Below, in pieces: positions 36,802 through 46,295 of a DNA stretch of 64,000 nt; positions within the stretch are counted from its first letter, which is position 1, and each line of letters opens with the position of its first letter. The stretch is taken from contig NZ_OY734020.1 of the NCBI RefSeq assembly GCF_963455295.1, positions 4,092,001 to 4,156,000 on the forward strand. Reading direction: 5' to 3'. Source of the DNA: Candidatus Thiodiazotropha sp. CDECU1. Its GTDB lineage: Bacteria > Pseudomonadota > Gammaproteobacteria > Chromatiales > Chromatiaceae. A program made the translations under genes and the position numbers. Under the pieces are notes generated by a model that was given only the letters and a program-made list of their open reading frames with translations, had not been told where the DNA came from and made no database searches.

Positions 36802-39108
36802 CTAATAGAGATAGACAGCCCCGGCATAAGGTGCTGTTGCATCCTGCTGATTCGCGCTATCCCCAGAATTCTCCAGAGGCGCCCCCACAGCCAGGGTCGA
36901 TCCGTCACCGGAGATGGCCAGGCTGCTGCCGAACTCGTCGTTTAGATCGGGGCAGAATAGTGAACAGAGCGGCTGTTCCCAGCCTGCATCCGTATTCGAG
37001 GCCTTGACATAGGAGTGCTGAAACCAGCCGCTATCGCCACGCGTAAACATATAGGCCGCACCTGGCGGGGAGGCAGCTGCGCTGTTGTCCACCTGACTGC
37101 CGTTGACACCCGCAGCCAGGGAGTCCTCATAGGCTGCGCTCACAGCCAAACTGTTTCCATTCCCGGAAAGCGCCACTTTATAGCCAAATTTGTCATTGGG
37201 ATCGGCATTGGATGCCTTGAAATAGGCGGTTTGCGACCATACGCCGGCCTGACGCTCAAACAGATAGACCGCGCCCGAGTTTTCTCTGGAATTATTGGCA
37301 GCGCTGCCATTGACACCAATGGCGCTTGAATCTTCCGCCCAGGTTGCCACAACCACGGAATCCCCATCCGCCGAGATTGACACATCATTACCGAATTCAT
37401 CACCACTGTCGGTCGTTGATGGCTTGAGATAGGCTTGCTCGCTCCAGGCAGAACCACTATAGGCAAAAACATAGGCCGCTCCTGCCCCTCTCGCGTCATT
37501 GTTGGTCTGGTCACCATTGATACCGGTTGCCGAGGAGTCTTCTCCCGGCGCGCCCACAACCAGTGTCACGCCATTACCGGAGAGTTGCAATGCGTCACCG
37601 AAACCGTCCGTACCCTCGCCATTGGTTGCCGCCACCATCGCCTGCTGGGACCAGCCGTTGCTATCTTCGAAAAGGTAGACACCGCCACCACTGACAGCCA
37701 ACCTCTGTCCGTTGTCCGAGAGCGAGACCTGTTTGCCGAAATTGGCGCCTGCCACCGGCGAGGACGCCTTGATATAGGCCTGTTGATTCCACGCGCTACC
37801 GGCATAGTTAAAGATGTAGACAGCGCCCGCTCTTTGTAATGAGTTATCTGTCTGGTCGCCATCGATACCAGAAGCGGACGAATCCTCTGCTGTTGCACCG
37901 ACGGCCAGCACCTGGCCATCCTCAGAGAGGGATACCGCCTGACCAAACATATCGCCTGCCTGGGCGTTGGAAGCCTTGAAATAAGCCTGCTGACTCCAAT
38001 CGTCGCCATCCCGGGCGAACAGAAAGACCGCACCGGAACTCAATGCCATGTCTGTTCCGACCACCGGATCACCATCGATCCCGGTCGCTATGGAATCCTC
38101 CTCTGGGACGCCTATTGCCAGGGTCGAACCATCGCTGGAGAGCGCGACACTGCTGCCAAACCGATCCTCCGAGCCGATAAACGAGGGCTTGAGGTAACCG
38201 ATGACATCGATCATCAGCGAAGCCGCAGACATGGTTATCGAATCGGCGCAATCTCCCGTGGCATTGCATGACTGAACCATGTAGCTGGCATTTATCCAGT
38301 CAGTCAGGTGGACAGGAATTACCGCATCCACGCTGGTCCCGGTGATGTTGTCACCCACCTGGCTGAAGCCGGAGCTACCGTCTGGATTCTGTAACAAGCG
38401 GTAGTGATCGACACCCACATCGTTCCAGCTAAAGCGCAGCAGCTTGGGCCCTGCGACAGTGACACTGGGGTTGACAATATCGCTCGGTGGGCAGCTGATC
38501 TGCACATCGGTGACAGCGGCTCCGCTCAGGCTGCCGCTACCGTTCGTTACCGTACATGTCTGACCAGTGGGCTGGGTGGCGACGGTCACGCTATAGGCCT
38601 CGCCGTCGTTCAGCGCAGTGGTAAAAGTGAATGTACCACTGTCTGTGATACTGAGATCATCACCACCGTTGTTTTGCAACAACAGGCCATCACCGGTAAG
38701 ACCGCTGACAATGCCGCCAATGGTAAAGACACCGCCAGTACTGTCAGTACAGGTGATGGTGATAGCGGTGACATCGGCGGCCGCTATGGTCCCGCTGCCA
38801 TTGCCCACCGTGCAGCTCTGATCAGTGGGCTGGGTGGCGACGCTTACGCTGTAAGTACTGCCGTCGCTGAGCCCGGTAGCGAAACTGAAACTGCCGTCAC
38901 CGCTGAGTGCCAGATCATCGCTTCCATTATTCTGCAACACCAGTCCGCTGCCTGTCAGGCCGGTAAGGGTGCCGCTGAGGGTATAGGTGGTTCCAGTCGT
39001 GTCTCCATCATCACTGCTGCCACCGCCACCACCTCCGCCACAGGCGACCAGTAACAACAACGGCATCAATAACACTGTTTTAAACACCCAACTCAAAAAT
39101 TGCTTCAT
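36802..39108 (-). CDS. FG-GAP repeat lipoprotein
   Basis: 768 residues. Signal peptide with lipobox LVAC followed by a Gly7 run, so a lipid-anchored envelope or surface protein. Two homologous domains of about 80 residues (YTLSGTLTGLTGSGLVLQNN... and FTIGGIVSGLTGDGLLLQNN..., each with ATQPT.Q.CTV.NGSG) come first, then a fibronectin-like stretch, then roughly seven FG-GAP/beta-propeller units from about residue 310 of the type FGSSVALSSDGSTLAIGVPEEDS...GAVFLFARD. Several blades share DSSA.GI.GDQTDN, suggesting calcium-type Asp loops. It ends the propeller cleanly at GAVYLY. Adhesion or binding is plausible; the ligand is unknown. Confidence 0.8.
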   Translation of the reverse strand: MKQFLSWVFKTVLLMPLLLLVACGGGGGGGSSDDGDTTGTTYTLSGTLTGLTGSGLVLQNNGSDDLALSGDGSFSFATGLSDGSTYSVSVATQPTDQSCTVGNGSGTIAAADVTAITITCTDSTGGVFTIGGIVSGLTGDGLLLQNNGGDDLSITDSGTFTFTTALNDGEAYSVTVATQPTGQTCTVTNGSGSLSGAAVTDVQISCPPSDIVNPSVTVAGPKLLRFSWNDVGVDHYRLLQNPDGSSGFSQVGDNITGTSVDAVIPVHLTDWINASYMVQSCNATGDCADSITMSAASLMIDVIGYLKPSFIGSEDRFGSSVALSSDGSTLAIGVPEEDSIATGIDGDPVVGTDMALSSGAVFLFARDGDDWSQQAYFKASNAQAGDMFGQAVSLSEDGQVLAVGATAEDSSASGIDGDQTDNSLQRAGAVYIFNYAGSAWNQQAYIKASSPVAGANFGKQVSLSDNGQRLAVSGGGVYLFEDSNGWSQQAMVAATNGEGTDGFGDALQLSGNGVTLVVGAPGEDSSATGINGDQTNNDARGAGAAYVFAYSGSAWSEQAYLKPSTTDSGDEFGNDVSISADGDSVVVATWAEDSSAIGVNGSAANNSRENSGAVYLFERQAGVWSQTAYFKASNADPNDKFGYKVALSGNGNSLAVSAAYEDSLAAGVNGSQVDNSAAASPPGAAYMFTRGDSGWFQHSYVKASNTDAGWEQPLCSLFCPDLNDEFGSSLAISGDGSTLAVGAPLENSGDSANQQDATAPYAGAVYLY

Positions 39109-39181
39109 ACCTTAATATCCTGATTTTACTTACTATCCGACAGCCTCAACAGGAAGGCCGCATACTTATCCACATGCCACC

Positions 39182-39592
39182 TCAGTAACTTAGCCTACTT
39201 TCCACAATTGGTGGATGGTAAATTATCTGAACAGTGGTACAGTCGGGATCGAAGCAGTAAAAACTGCGAGCTCCGTCACGGTGTGTGCGCGGTGCGTTAC
39301 GCATCCTCACCCCGGCCGCCAGCAGATAGTCGTACCAAGCATCCACCTCCTCAGGATTGGAAAGGAAGAAACCGATATGGTCGAGGCGTTGGGCGGCCTC
39401 GTCAAACTGCTCCGCCGCGGTCTTGTGCAGTGCCAGATTGTCTGGCCCGGAGGTAAGATAGAGATTGTCCGGGTCGGGCCGCCACTCAATCTCCATTCCC
39501 AGCAGGTCCACATAGAAATGTTCGCTGGCCGCCATATCCCTCACATTCAGGGCCACATGTCGCATACCAAGGTGTTGCGGTGGTCGTTTCAC
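39182..39592 (-). CDS. VOC (glyoxalase/dioxygenase superfamily) protein
   Basis: 136 residues. MRHVALNVRDMAASEHFYVDLLGMEIEW (in pieces), DHIGFFLSNPEEVDAWYDYLLAAG and FYCFDPDCTTVQIIYHP form two beta-alpha-beta-beta-beta modules of the vicinal oxygen chelate fold, with metal-ligand candidates in HVALNV, DHIGF and the terminal VQIIY (Gln in place of the usual Glu). Substrate unknown. It overlaps the preceding DUF885-like gene by 4 bp. Confidence 0.85.
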   Translation of the reverse strand: MKRPPQHLGMRHVALNVRDMAASEHFYVDLLGMEIEWRPDPDNLYLTSGPDNLALHKTAAEQFDEAAQRLDHIGFFLSNPEEVDAWYDYLLAAGVRMRNAPRTHRDGARSFYCFDPDCTTVQIIYHPPIVESRLSY

Positions 39593-41187
39593 GAAAGCAC
39601 CTCACTCAAGGCCTGGTCCCAGGTCTCCCGATCGCAGGCCCGTTGCACCACCAACGGCAGCGCGACGGCACCATGGGCCAGCAACTCTTCGTGTAAAGAA
39701 CGCAGGGTGGCATCGGGCCTCTGTTCAAGTTGCTGCTGGCAAAGGTGATCAATCAACTCGGACCCCAACAGGGCCATGAAGGCATCAGTCGGACGCCTCG
39801 ATATGGCAGTCAGACTGACCTCCGCCCAGCACGGAATATCTGACAGCAGTTTCAACCGTTCCAGGGCCTGTCGGCTGTTGATCTCTCCGGCATGAAACTC
39901 CAGGTCGATGGTCGCCTGTTCGGCCAGGGCCAGGCGCCGCTGATAGAGGGCAAGGCGATCATCTTCATTGAAATAGGCATGTACCTCCAGGATCCGACTC
40001 ATGTAGTGTGCCCAACCCCTTTTGAAAGCGGCGGAGGGATTGATCTGGCGCACCAGGCTGTGTGCCGATACCCCACCGGCCCAGGCCAGATAGTGGCGGC
40101 CGGCCCAGCCGCTGTAGAGATTACGCATGCGGATCGCCGCGCGGGTCTCACCACCCCCAACCTGTTGATCATGGGGGATTAGGAATACCCCGCCCTTTTG
40201 GGTGCGCAGATAGCTGCCGCAATCCGGCTGCCGGAAGCAGCTGTCGGTAATGCGGAAATCCAGGGGTTGGGTGGACTCCGGCAGGAGTTCGAGCCGCTGC
40301 AGGAAAGACCTGAGACCAATGGACTCCTCCCGATAGGCCTGTAATCTGCTGTCACCGCTAAGCAGCTCACCATCATCCTGCTTTACACTCTGTAGGGTGA
40401 TCCCCTGCTGCTCCATCTCGGTGTAGGTCTGGTGCAATCGTCTGCGGGCATAGGCCAAGGCATCCTCTACCGGGATATCGAGCTGGTCACGGTGCCGCAA
40501 TAACCAGGCGAGCAGTTCCTTGCCGCAATCGGCGGTTCCCGAGGCGGCCGGGGCCAGATCCTGGATCAATACCTGTCTGAAATCATCCACCGCTTCCGCT
40601 GCCTGACTGCTGAGTGCCTGCAGGCGCCCCTTGTCGGCACAACATTCGTGGGTTTGTGGCAGATCCCTGCCAAGCCGTTTCAGCCAGGGCACCCCCTTCT
40701 CCGCCGTCTCCAGGGCATCGGCCAACCACAGGGTGGACACCAGGCCCGGAAACTCTGCAAGCTGCCCCCTGGCATCCCGCAGATAATTGGGGGTCTTCTC
40801 CAGTACCCCCATCAAGGCCTCGCACAACCTCTCCGGTTGGCGCACAACCAGCTCCTGGAGCAGATGCAAGGAGAGGTAGCGTGCCGGATCCCGGTGGCGC
40901 CAGTCGTGCTCAAGGAGCATTCGATGCTCAACCATGGCGGCGCCATAGATCAGCTGCAGATCGAGTTGACGGTCGGCATCCAGGGCCTCATAGTCCAACT
41001 CCTTCAGACTGACCAGGAGATTGCTGATCAGGCTTGCCAAGGCACCCATTTCATCATCCCCGTCGGCAGCCAGCAGTCCCTCATACCCCGGCACCGATGC
41101 ATACACTGCTGCCACCGGGTGAAAACGGAACCAGACCCGGTAGTAGTCGGCAATCAGCCTATCGAAATCGGCCGCCTCACTGCTCAT
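39589..41187 (-). CDS. DUF885-like protein with degenerate metallopeptidase motif
   Basis: 532 residues from the ATG at 41187 (an ATG at 41199 adds four). The length, helical pattern and order of blocks (DFDRLIADYYRVWFRFHPVAA at the N-terminus in pieces; IRMRNLYSGWAGRHYLAWAGG; FKRGWAHYMSRILEV; DLEFHAGEINSRQALERL) match DUF885 proteins. Where the family has a HExxPGHH-type site this protein reads YSGWAGRHYL, so the zinc-binding His-Glu is missing. It is probably non-catalytic or altered. Translationally linked to osmC upstream (11-bp overlap) and the VOC gene downstream. Confidence 0.65.
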   Translation of the reverse strand: MSSEAADFDRLIADYYRVWFRFHPVAAVYASVPGYEGLLAADGDDEMGALASLISNLLVSLKELDYEALDADRQLDLQLIYGAAMVEHRMLLEHDWRHRDPARYLSLHLLQELVVRQPERLCEALMGVLEKTPNYLRDARGQLAEFPGLVSTLWLADALETAEKGVPWLKRLGRDLPQTHECCADKGRLQALSSQAAEAVDDFRQVLIQDLAPAASGTADCGKELLAWLLRHRDQLDIPVEDALAYARRRLHQTYTEMEQQGITLQSVKQDDGELLSGDSRLQAYREESIGLRSFLQRLELLPESTQPLDFRITDSCFRQPDCGSYLRTQKGGVFLIPHDQQVGGGETRAAIRMRNLYSGWAGRHYLAWAGGVSAHSLVRQINPSAAFKRGWAHYMSRILEVHAYFNEDDRLALYQRRLALAEQATIDLEFHAGEINSRQALERLKLLSDIPCWAEVSLTAISRRPTDAFMALLGSELIDHLCQQQLEQRPDATLRSLHEELLAHGAVALPLVVQRACDRETWDQALSEVLS

Positions 41188-41596
41188 CACGTATCTCATA
41201 GTCGTGGGTGATCTCAGCGCTCTTAGCCAGCATCAGGGAGGCGGAGCAGTATTTATCGGCACTCAAAGAGATGGCACGGGCCACATGCTTTTCACTGAGC
41301 CCCTTGCCGGTGACGATGAAATGGGCGTGGATGCGGGTGAACACCTTGGGATCCTGATCCGCCCGTTCAGCCTCGAGTTCCACCACGCAGCTGCTTACCT
41401 GCTGGCGGGATTTCCTCAGGATGGAGAGCACATCGAATTCGGTACAGCCGCCCATCCCAAGCAGCAGCATCTCCATGGGCCTGACGCCAAGATTGCGTCC
41501 GCCGTGCTCTGGCGGCCCATCCATCACCACCCCGTGACCACTCCCGGACTCCCCCAGCATGACAGAATCCTCCACCCAAACGACCCGTGCTTTCAT
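41177..41596 (-). CDS. OsmC family protein
   Basis: 139 residues. Thiol peroxidase-fold protein of the OsmC/YhfA class. RPMEMLLLGMGGCTEFDVLSILRK holds the first redox Cys and LSADKYCSASLMLAKSAEI the second. It begins a three-gene minus-strand unit and is divergent from crp, an arrangement also seen in pseudomonads. Confidence 0.92.
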   Translation of the reverse strand: MKARVVWVEDSVMLGESGSGHGVVMDGPPEHGGRNLGVRPMEMLLLGMGGCTEFDVLSILRKSRQQVSSCVVELEAERADQDPKVFTRIHAHFIVTGKGLSEKHVARAISLSADKYCSASLMLAKSAEITHDYEIRDEQ

Positions 41597-41919
41597 TAGT
41601 TACTCCAGTTCTCCACCCCAAAGGCGTCAAATATGTGACAGAAGGGATAGATGATTAGTATGAATTGAGTTAAATTAATGAACTCTTGTTTTTGTTACAC
41701 TGTGCATCGCCCGTATCTACCGATGCCTGTAGATTCGACAAGTTGAAAAGGGTTGCTAAACTAGATCCTAATCTCCTTAATATTTAAACGATGACAATAA
41801 CACTACGGACGAGGGCTCAGAATTACTGCGATAAAGATCACCTGAAGCTGCCGATAGGCAGATAGTTGGATCAATCTGCAGGCTGATCTCTCCCCACAAC
41901 AGCCAAGAGTCCCGAGATC
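41597..41919. other. Intergenic region between osmC and crp
   Basis: 323 bp carrying the divergent promoters. A weak match TCGACA-16-TAAACT (plus strand, about 41736-41763) could serve crp. A TGTGA half-site occurs near 41634 without its palindromic partner, so crp autoregulation is not supported by sequence alone. Nothing else seen. Confidence 0.3.
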
Positions 41920-42573
41920 ATGACGATCATAAAACCGCCACCGCAGGAACCTGAGTATCTTCAGCGATTCCTCTCGTTTTGTCACCGCCGACGTTACCCC
42001 AAAAATACCGAGATTATTCATATCGGTGATCCGGCTGATATCCTCTATTACATCACGGAAGGCTCGGTGGCTGTCTACATCGAAGATGAAGACGGTCGGG
42101 AGATTATCCTCACCTATCTCAACAAAGGGCAATTTGTCGGCGAGATGGGCCTTTTCGTCCCTGAACCCAAGCGAAGTGTGATGGTTCGGACGCGTGCTTC
42201 CTGTCAGATAGCGGAGATCAGCTACCAGCGACTGGAACAGCTCTTCAATCACGATCTCAAGGATTATACCAAAGACATCCTGTATGCCGTGGGGGCTCAG
42301 CTCTCTCAACGGCTCAACCAGACCAGCAATAAGGTTGGACACCTGGCCTTTTTCGATGTGACCGGGCGCATTGCCCGCACCCTGCTCGATCTGTGCAAGG
42401 AACCGGATGCCATGACCCATCCCGACGGCATGCAGATTCGCATCACCCGCCAGGAGATCGGGCGTATCGTCGGCTGTTCCCGGGAGATGGCTGGCAGGGT
42501 ATTGAAAAACCTGGAAGAGCAGGGATTGATCAGCGTAAAGGGCAAGACCATCGTAGTCTTCGGCACCCGCTGA
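41920..42573 (+). CDS. crp: cAMP-activated global regulator CRP (Vfr-like)
   Basis: 217 residues. The N-terminal cyclic-nucleotide domain has [27 protein letters not shown] (pieces) and the phosphate-binding cassette VGEMGLF.....RSVMVRT with the Arg-Ser that contacts c[51 protein letters not shown] (pieces) is nearly identical to the E. coli dimer hinge and HTH. Full-length; expected to bind TGTGA-N6-TCACA sites. Confidence 0.96.
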   Translation: MTIIKPPPQEPEYLQRFLSFCHRRRYPKNTEIIHIGDPADILYYITEGSVAVYIEDEDGREIILTYLNKGQFVGEMGLFVPEPKRSVMVRTRASCQIAEISYQRLEQLFNHDLKDYTKDILYAVGAQLSQRLNQTSNKVGHLAFFDVTGRIARTLLDLCKEPDAMTHPDGMQIRITRQEIGRIVGCSREMAGRVLKNLEEQGLISVKGKTIVVFGTR

Positions 42574-42693
42574 CAGCATACAAACTAATGATCGAAAAGG
42601 GAGTCGGTTGGTACTCCACTTTCGCATTCGCAGCAGGGATGCCTAGGTAACCCCAGCGAAACATGGACGGACCGTTGGGGAGGCGGATGCCTG

Positions 42694-43266
42694 TTATAGT
42701 CCGGCGACCTCCTTGTGCCGCGGACAACTCAGCAGATGATCGTTCACCATCCCCACCGACTGCATGAAAGCATAACAGATAGTGGTACCGATAAAACGAA
42801 AACCGCGGCGTTTGAGTTCCTTGCTCATAACGTCTGAAAGCGATGTGGAAGCCGGTACCTCCTCCAGGGTGCGCCAACGATTCTGGATCGGCGCACCGTC
42901 AACGAAGGACCAGAGGAAATCGGCCAGTCCCTCCCCGGACTCCAGTTCCAGGACGGCCCTGGCGTTGTCAATGGTCGCGGCCACCTTGAGCCGATTCCGC
43001 ACGATACCCGGATCCGCGAGCAATCGGCTTGTATCCGCCTCGTTATATCCAGCAATCCGTTGCACATCAAAATTGTGCAAAGCGCGTCGGTATCCCTCAC
43101 GCTTGCGCAGGATAGTCAGCCAGGAAAGGCCCGCCTGAGCGCCCTCTAAAATAAGCATTTCATACAGGTGGCGAGGATCATGGGAGGGGACGCCCCACTC
43201 CTCATCATGATAGCGCTGATACTCTTCATGCCCAAGACACCATGGACAGGGTTCCATCTTGCTCAT
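42694..43266 (-). CDS. tag: DNA-3-methyladenine glycosylase I
   Basis: 190 residues. Base-excision repair of 3-methyladenine. N-terminal CPWCLGHEEYQRYHDEEWGVPSHD and C-terminal MVNDHLLSCPRH supply the Cys/His zinc-snap residues, and EGAQAGLSWLTILRKREGYRRA contains the active-site region. Follows trpC on the minus strand after 78 bp. Confidence 0.95.
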   Translation of the reverse strand: MSKMEPCPWCLGHEEYQRYHDEEWGVPSHDPRHLYEMLILEGAQAGLSWLTILRKREGYRRALHNFDVQRIAGYNEADTSRLLADPGIVRNRLKVAATIDNARAVLELESGEGLADFLWSFVDGAPIQNRWRTLEEVPASTSLSDVMSKELKRRGFRFIGTTICYAFMQSVGMVNDHLLSCPRHKEVAGL

Positions 43267-43344
43267 ACTTCATCTCCTGGGCAGTCAGATAGCGCTTGCT
43301 ATCCAGCTCATGGGTAATGTGGAAGAGTCGATCGGCCCGGCGCA

Positions 43345-44142
43345 TCAGGCGAAGAGCCGCGCCAGCTTCGCCCCCGGATCCTCGGCCCGCATGAAGGCCT
43401 CGCCTACAAGAAAGGCGTTGACCTGGTGACTGCGCATCAGGGCCACGTCCTCGCTTGTGAGAATGCCGCTCTCCGTCACCACGATCCTGTCGGCCGGTAT
43501 CCTGGGCAGTAACTCAAGGGTGGTATCGAGACTGACCTCAAAGCTGCGCAGATTGCGGTTGTTGATGCCGATCAGACGATTCTCCACCTGCAAGGCCCGC
43601 TGCAGCTCCTCTGCATCATGCACCTCGATCAAGACATCCATACCCAACTGCCGGGCCAGATCGTTCAGATCCTTGAGTTGTTGGTCATCCAGGCAGGCGG
43701 CGATGAGGAGAATGCAATCCGCACCAATCGCCCGCGCCTCATACACCTGGTAGGGATCGATAATGAAGTCTTTGCGGATCACCGGCAGCGTGCAGGCGTC
43801 CCGGGCCTGCTGCAGGTACTGGTCGCTGCCCTGAAAGAAGTCGATGTCGGTCAGTACGGAGAGGCAGGCAGCGCCACCCTTGGCATAACTCAGGGCGATC
43901 TGCGCAGGTTGAAAGTCCTCTCTCAATACACCTTTACTGGGTGATGCCTTCTTGATCTCAGCGATCACACCCGCCTCACCAGCCGCCAGTTTGCGGGCGA
44001 TCGCATCGGCAAAGCCCCGCGGTTCGGAAGCCTGGGGCAGCGACGTCTCCAGCTCGGCGATGGAGCGTAGCGACAGCCTGTCGGCGATCTCCTGGCGCTT
44101 ACGCCGGGTTATCTTCAGCAGAATATCGGGGGTAGCGCTCAT
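43345..44142 (-). CDS. trpC: Indole-3-glycerol phosphate synthase
   Basis: 265 residues, monofunctional (no fused TrpF). Ring closure of CdRP to indoleglycerol phosphate. [19 protein letters not shown] holds the catalytic Lys region, [35 protein letters not shown] and IGINNRNL are signatures. Two bp after trpD. Last gene of the trpEGDC cluster. Confidence 0.97.
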   Translation of the reverse strand: MSATPDILLKITRRKRQEIADRLSLRSIAELETSLPQASEPRGFADAIARKLAAGEAGVIAEIKKASPSKGVLREDFQPAQIALSYAKGGAACLSVLTDIDFFQGSDQYLQQARDACTLPVIRKDFIIDPYQVYEARAIGADCILLIAACLDDQQLKDLNDLARQLGMDVLIEVHDAEELQRALQVENRLIGINNRNLRSFEVSLDTTLELLPRIPADRIVVTESGILTSEDVALMRSHQVNAFLVGEAFMRAEDPGAKLARLFA

Positions 44143-44144
44143 GT

Positions 44145-45167
44145 TCAGTCAAAGCTCTGGGTCAGGACCACCAGGCGATCGAGACGGCTCCGCGCCTCAC
44201 CGCTGGTAATGGCGTGATTGGCCTTCTCGATACCTTCCTCCAGGCTCTCCGCCAGACCGGCAGTATAGATCGCGGCCCCCGCATTGAACACCACGATATC
44301 CCGAGCCGGCCCGGGATTGTCTTCCAGTAAACCGCGGATCATGGCCAGACTCTCTGCGGCATCGTTGACCCGGATGGCATCCAGGGAACTGCGCTGCAGG
44401 CCGAACTGTTCGGGGTGCAGGGTGAATCGCCTGATCCGGCCATCTTTCAACTCTGCCACGTCTGTGACATCTCCGATACTGATCTCATCCAGGCCGTCAC
44501 GGGAGTGAACCACCATCACATGCCGGCTTCCCAGACGTTGCAACACCTCGGCCAGGGGTTCGAGCAAGTCGCTGTCGAAAACACCCAGCAGCTGATTCGG
44601 TACCCCTGCCGGATTGGTCAACGGTCCCAGGACATTGAAGATGGTACGCACACCCATCTCCTTACGCGGACCGATGGCGTGTTTCATCGCACTGTGGTGG
44701 CCTGGAGCGAACATGAAACCGACGCCGACTTCACGCACACACTGCTCCACCTGCTGTGGCGACAGGTCGAGCCTGACACCCGCGGCCTCGAGGGCATCGG
44801 CACTGCCCGACTTGGAAGAGACCGAACGGTTGCCGTGTTTGGCCACGTGACAGCCGGCGGCGGCAGCGACGAACATACAGGCGGTGGAGACATTGAAGGT
44901 GCCGGAGGCATCGCCCCCGGTGCCGACGATATCGACGGTGTTGGAAAGATCAGCGATTGAGACGCCGGAGGCCAGCTCGCGCATCACCGAGGCCGCGGCG
45001 GCGATTTCGCTCACCGTCTCCTCCTTCATGCGCAGACCGACCAGGAATCCACCGATCTGGGCCGGGGTGGCATTACCGGTCATGATGTTGCGCATCACCG
45101 CCGTCATCTCGTCGGCGGTGAGATCCTGACGGGCCAGGACTTTTTTTATCGCTTGCTGCATCTCCAC
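44145..45167 (-). CDS. trpD: Anthranilate phosphoribosyltransferase
   Basis: 340 residues. Adds the PRPP ribosyl group to anthranilate. [18 protein letters not shown] is the PRPP loop and [21 protein letters not shown] the anthranilate site; [22 protein letters not shown] (pieces) closes the fold. It is normally contiguous with trpG, but here 1,128 bp of tandem repeats intervene upstream. Confidence 0.97.
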   Translation of the reverse strand: MEMQQAIKKVLARQDLTADEMTAVMRNIMTGNATPAQIGGFLVGLRMKEETVSEIAAAASVMRELASGVSIADLSNTVDIVGTGGDASGTFNVSTACMFVAAAAGCHVAKHGNRSVSSKSGSADALEAAGVRLDLSPQQVEQCVREVGVGFMFAPGHHSAMKHAIGPRKEMGVRTIFNVLGPLTNPAGVPNQLLGVFDSDLLEPLAEVLQRLGSRHVMVVHSRDGLDEISIGDVTDVAELKDGRIRRFTLHPEQFGLQRSSLDAIRVNDAAESLAMIRGLLEDNPGPARDIVVFNAGAAIYTAGLAESLEEGIEKANHAITSGEARSRLDRLVVLTQSFD

Positions 45168-45211
45168 GGGGGGTCTCCTTTTATTCGTTCAGGAGTGAAT
45201 CTATTGCAGTC

Positions 45212-45228
45212 CGCGAATGAACGCAAAT
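45212..45228. repeat. Single copy of the terminal motif of the 49.2-kb element
   Basis: CGCGAATGAACGCAAAT matches the first 17 bp of the terminal inverted repeats of the element at 49248-49397. It sits between trpD and the tandem array. Confidence 0.7.
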
Positions 45229-45264
45229 GAACGCAAATTTTTCTTCTCTGGTTGCCAGGGTCCA

Positions 45265-46285
45265 CCATGGGAGTGGACAGTATCTGGCAGAGCATTATGA
45301 CCATGGTGTAGGGTGGGGCCTGCCCCACTAATTCAGGCCTATTGTCGGGTTTTTTTGGTGGGGCAGGGCCCCACCCTACAAGCTGCTCCCTATTACCTGG
45401 CACAGAAGCCCCCGGCACTCTTCTTTCGCAACAGCGGCATGGACGCCGCGGTAGCCCCGTCGGCACAAGGAAGTGCTGTCGGGGCGGCGGAGAAAGAAGA
45501 GTGTCGGAGGCTGGTGGTGATGGAGGGGGACTAGTCCACGAACGGTGCGGCAAGTCGCACCCTACATCTGCCCCACCGAAATGACTGTCTGTTCGTATTG
45601 GTGGGCCATGGGAGTGGACAGTATCTACAAGCTGCTACCTATTGCCTGGCACAGAAGCCTCCGGCACTCTTCTTTCGCAGCAGCGGCATGGACGCCGCGG
45701 TAGCCCCGCCGGCACAAGGATGTGCTGTCGGGGCGGCGGAGAAAGAAGAGTGTCGGAGGCTGGTGGTGATGGAGGGGGACTAGTCCACGAACGGTGCGGC
45801 AAGCCGCACCCTACATCTGCCCCACCGAAATGACTGTCTGTTCGTATTGGTGGACCATGGGAGTGGACAGTATCTACAAGCTGCTACCTATTGCCTGGCA
45901 CAGAAGCCTCCGGCGCTCTTCTTTCGCAGCAGCGGTATGGACGCCGCGGTAGCCCCGTCAGCACAAGGAAGTGCTGTCGGGGCGGCGAAGAAAGAAGAGT
46001 GTCGGAGGCTGGTGGTGATGGAGGGGGACTAGTCCACGAACGGTGCGGCAAGCCGCACCCTACATCTGCCCCACCGAAATGACTGTCTGTTCGTATTGGT
46101 GGACCATGGGAGTGGACAGTATCTACAAGCTGCTACCTATTGCCTGGCACAGAAGCCTCCGGCGCTCTTCTTTCGCAGCAGCGGCATGGACGCCGCGGTA
46201 GCCCCGCCGGCTCAAGGATGTGCTGTCGGGGCGGCGGAGAAAGAAGAGTGTCGGAGGCTGGTGGTGATGGAGGGTGACTAGTCCA
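45265..46285. repeat. Tandem array of about four 249-bp units between trpG and trpD
   Basis: Units begin with CCATGGGAGTGGACAG at 45265, 45606, 45855 and 46104. Units 2 and 3 are 249 bp each and nearly identical; unit 1 is 341 bp because it carries a palindrome insertion; unit 4 ends early at about 46285, ten bases before the trpG stop. Each unit contains a long imperfect hairpin (CTCCGGCACTCTTCTTTC ... GAAAGAAGAGTGTCGGAG, about 17 of 18 paired) enclosing smaller palindromes, plus a GTGCGGCAAGCCGCACCCTA motif in the inter-hairpin part. The short plus-strand reading frames repeated in each unit (61-63 codons) have no ribosome site and are taken as by-products. Confidence 0.93.
45309..45378. 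repeat. REPIN-like palindrome inserted in the first array unit
   Basis: TAGGGTGGGGCCTGCCCCAC (45309-45328) and its near-exact reverse complement at 45358-45378 flank a 29-bp centre. Absent from units 2-4, so it is a later insertion or was lost before amplification. Confidence 0.8.
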
Positions 46286-46295
46286 CTAAAAAAAG

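Noticed and set aside
38404-39054. 216-codon plus-strand frame opposite the FG-GAP lipoprotein gene
   Set aside because: Low-complexity antisense shadow of the duplicated N-terminal domains.
41597-41919. CRP autoregulatory site upstream of crp
   Set aside because: Only a TGTGA half-site; the palindromic partner is missing.
45342-46281. Repeated 61-80 codon plus-strand ORFs in the trp array
   Set aside because: They recur because the DNA repeats; two overlapping frames are open at once, and no ribosome site or start context supports them.
45265-46285. CRISPR array
   Set aside because: Unit length is 249 bp with no short repeat/unique-spacer alternation and no cas genes.
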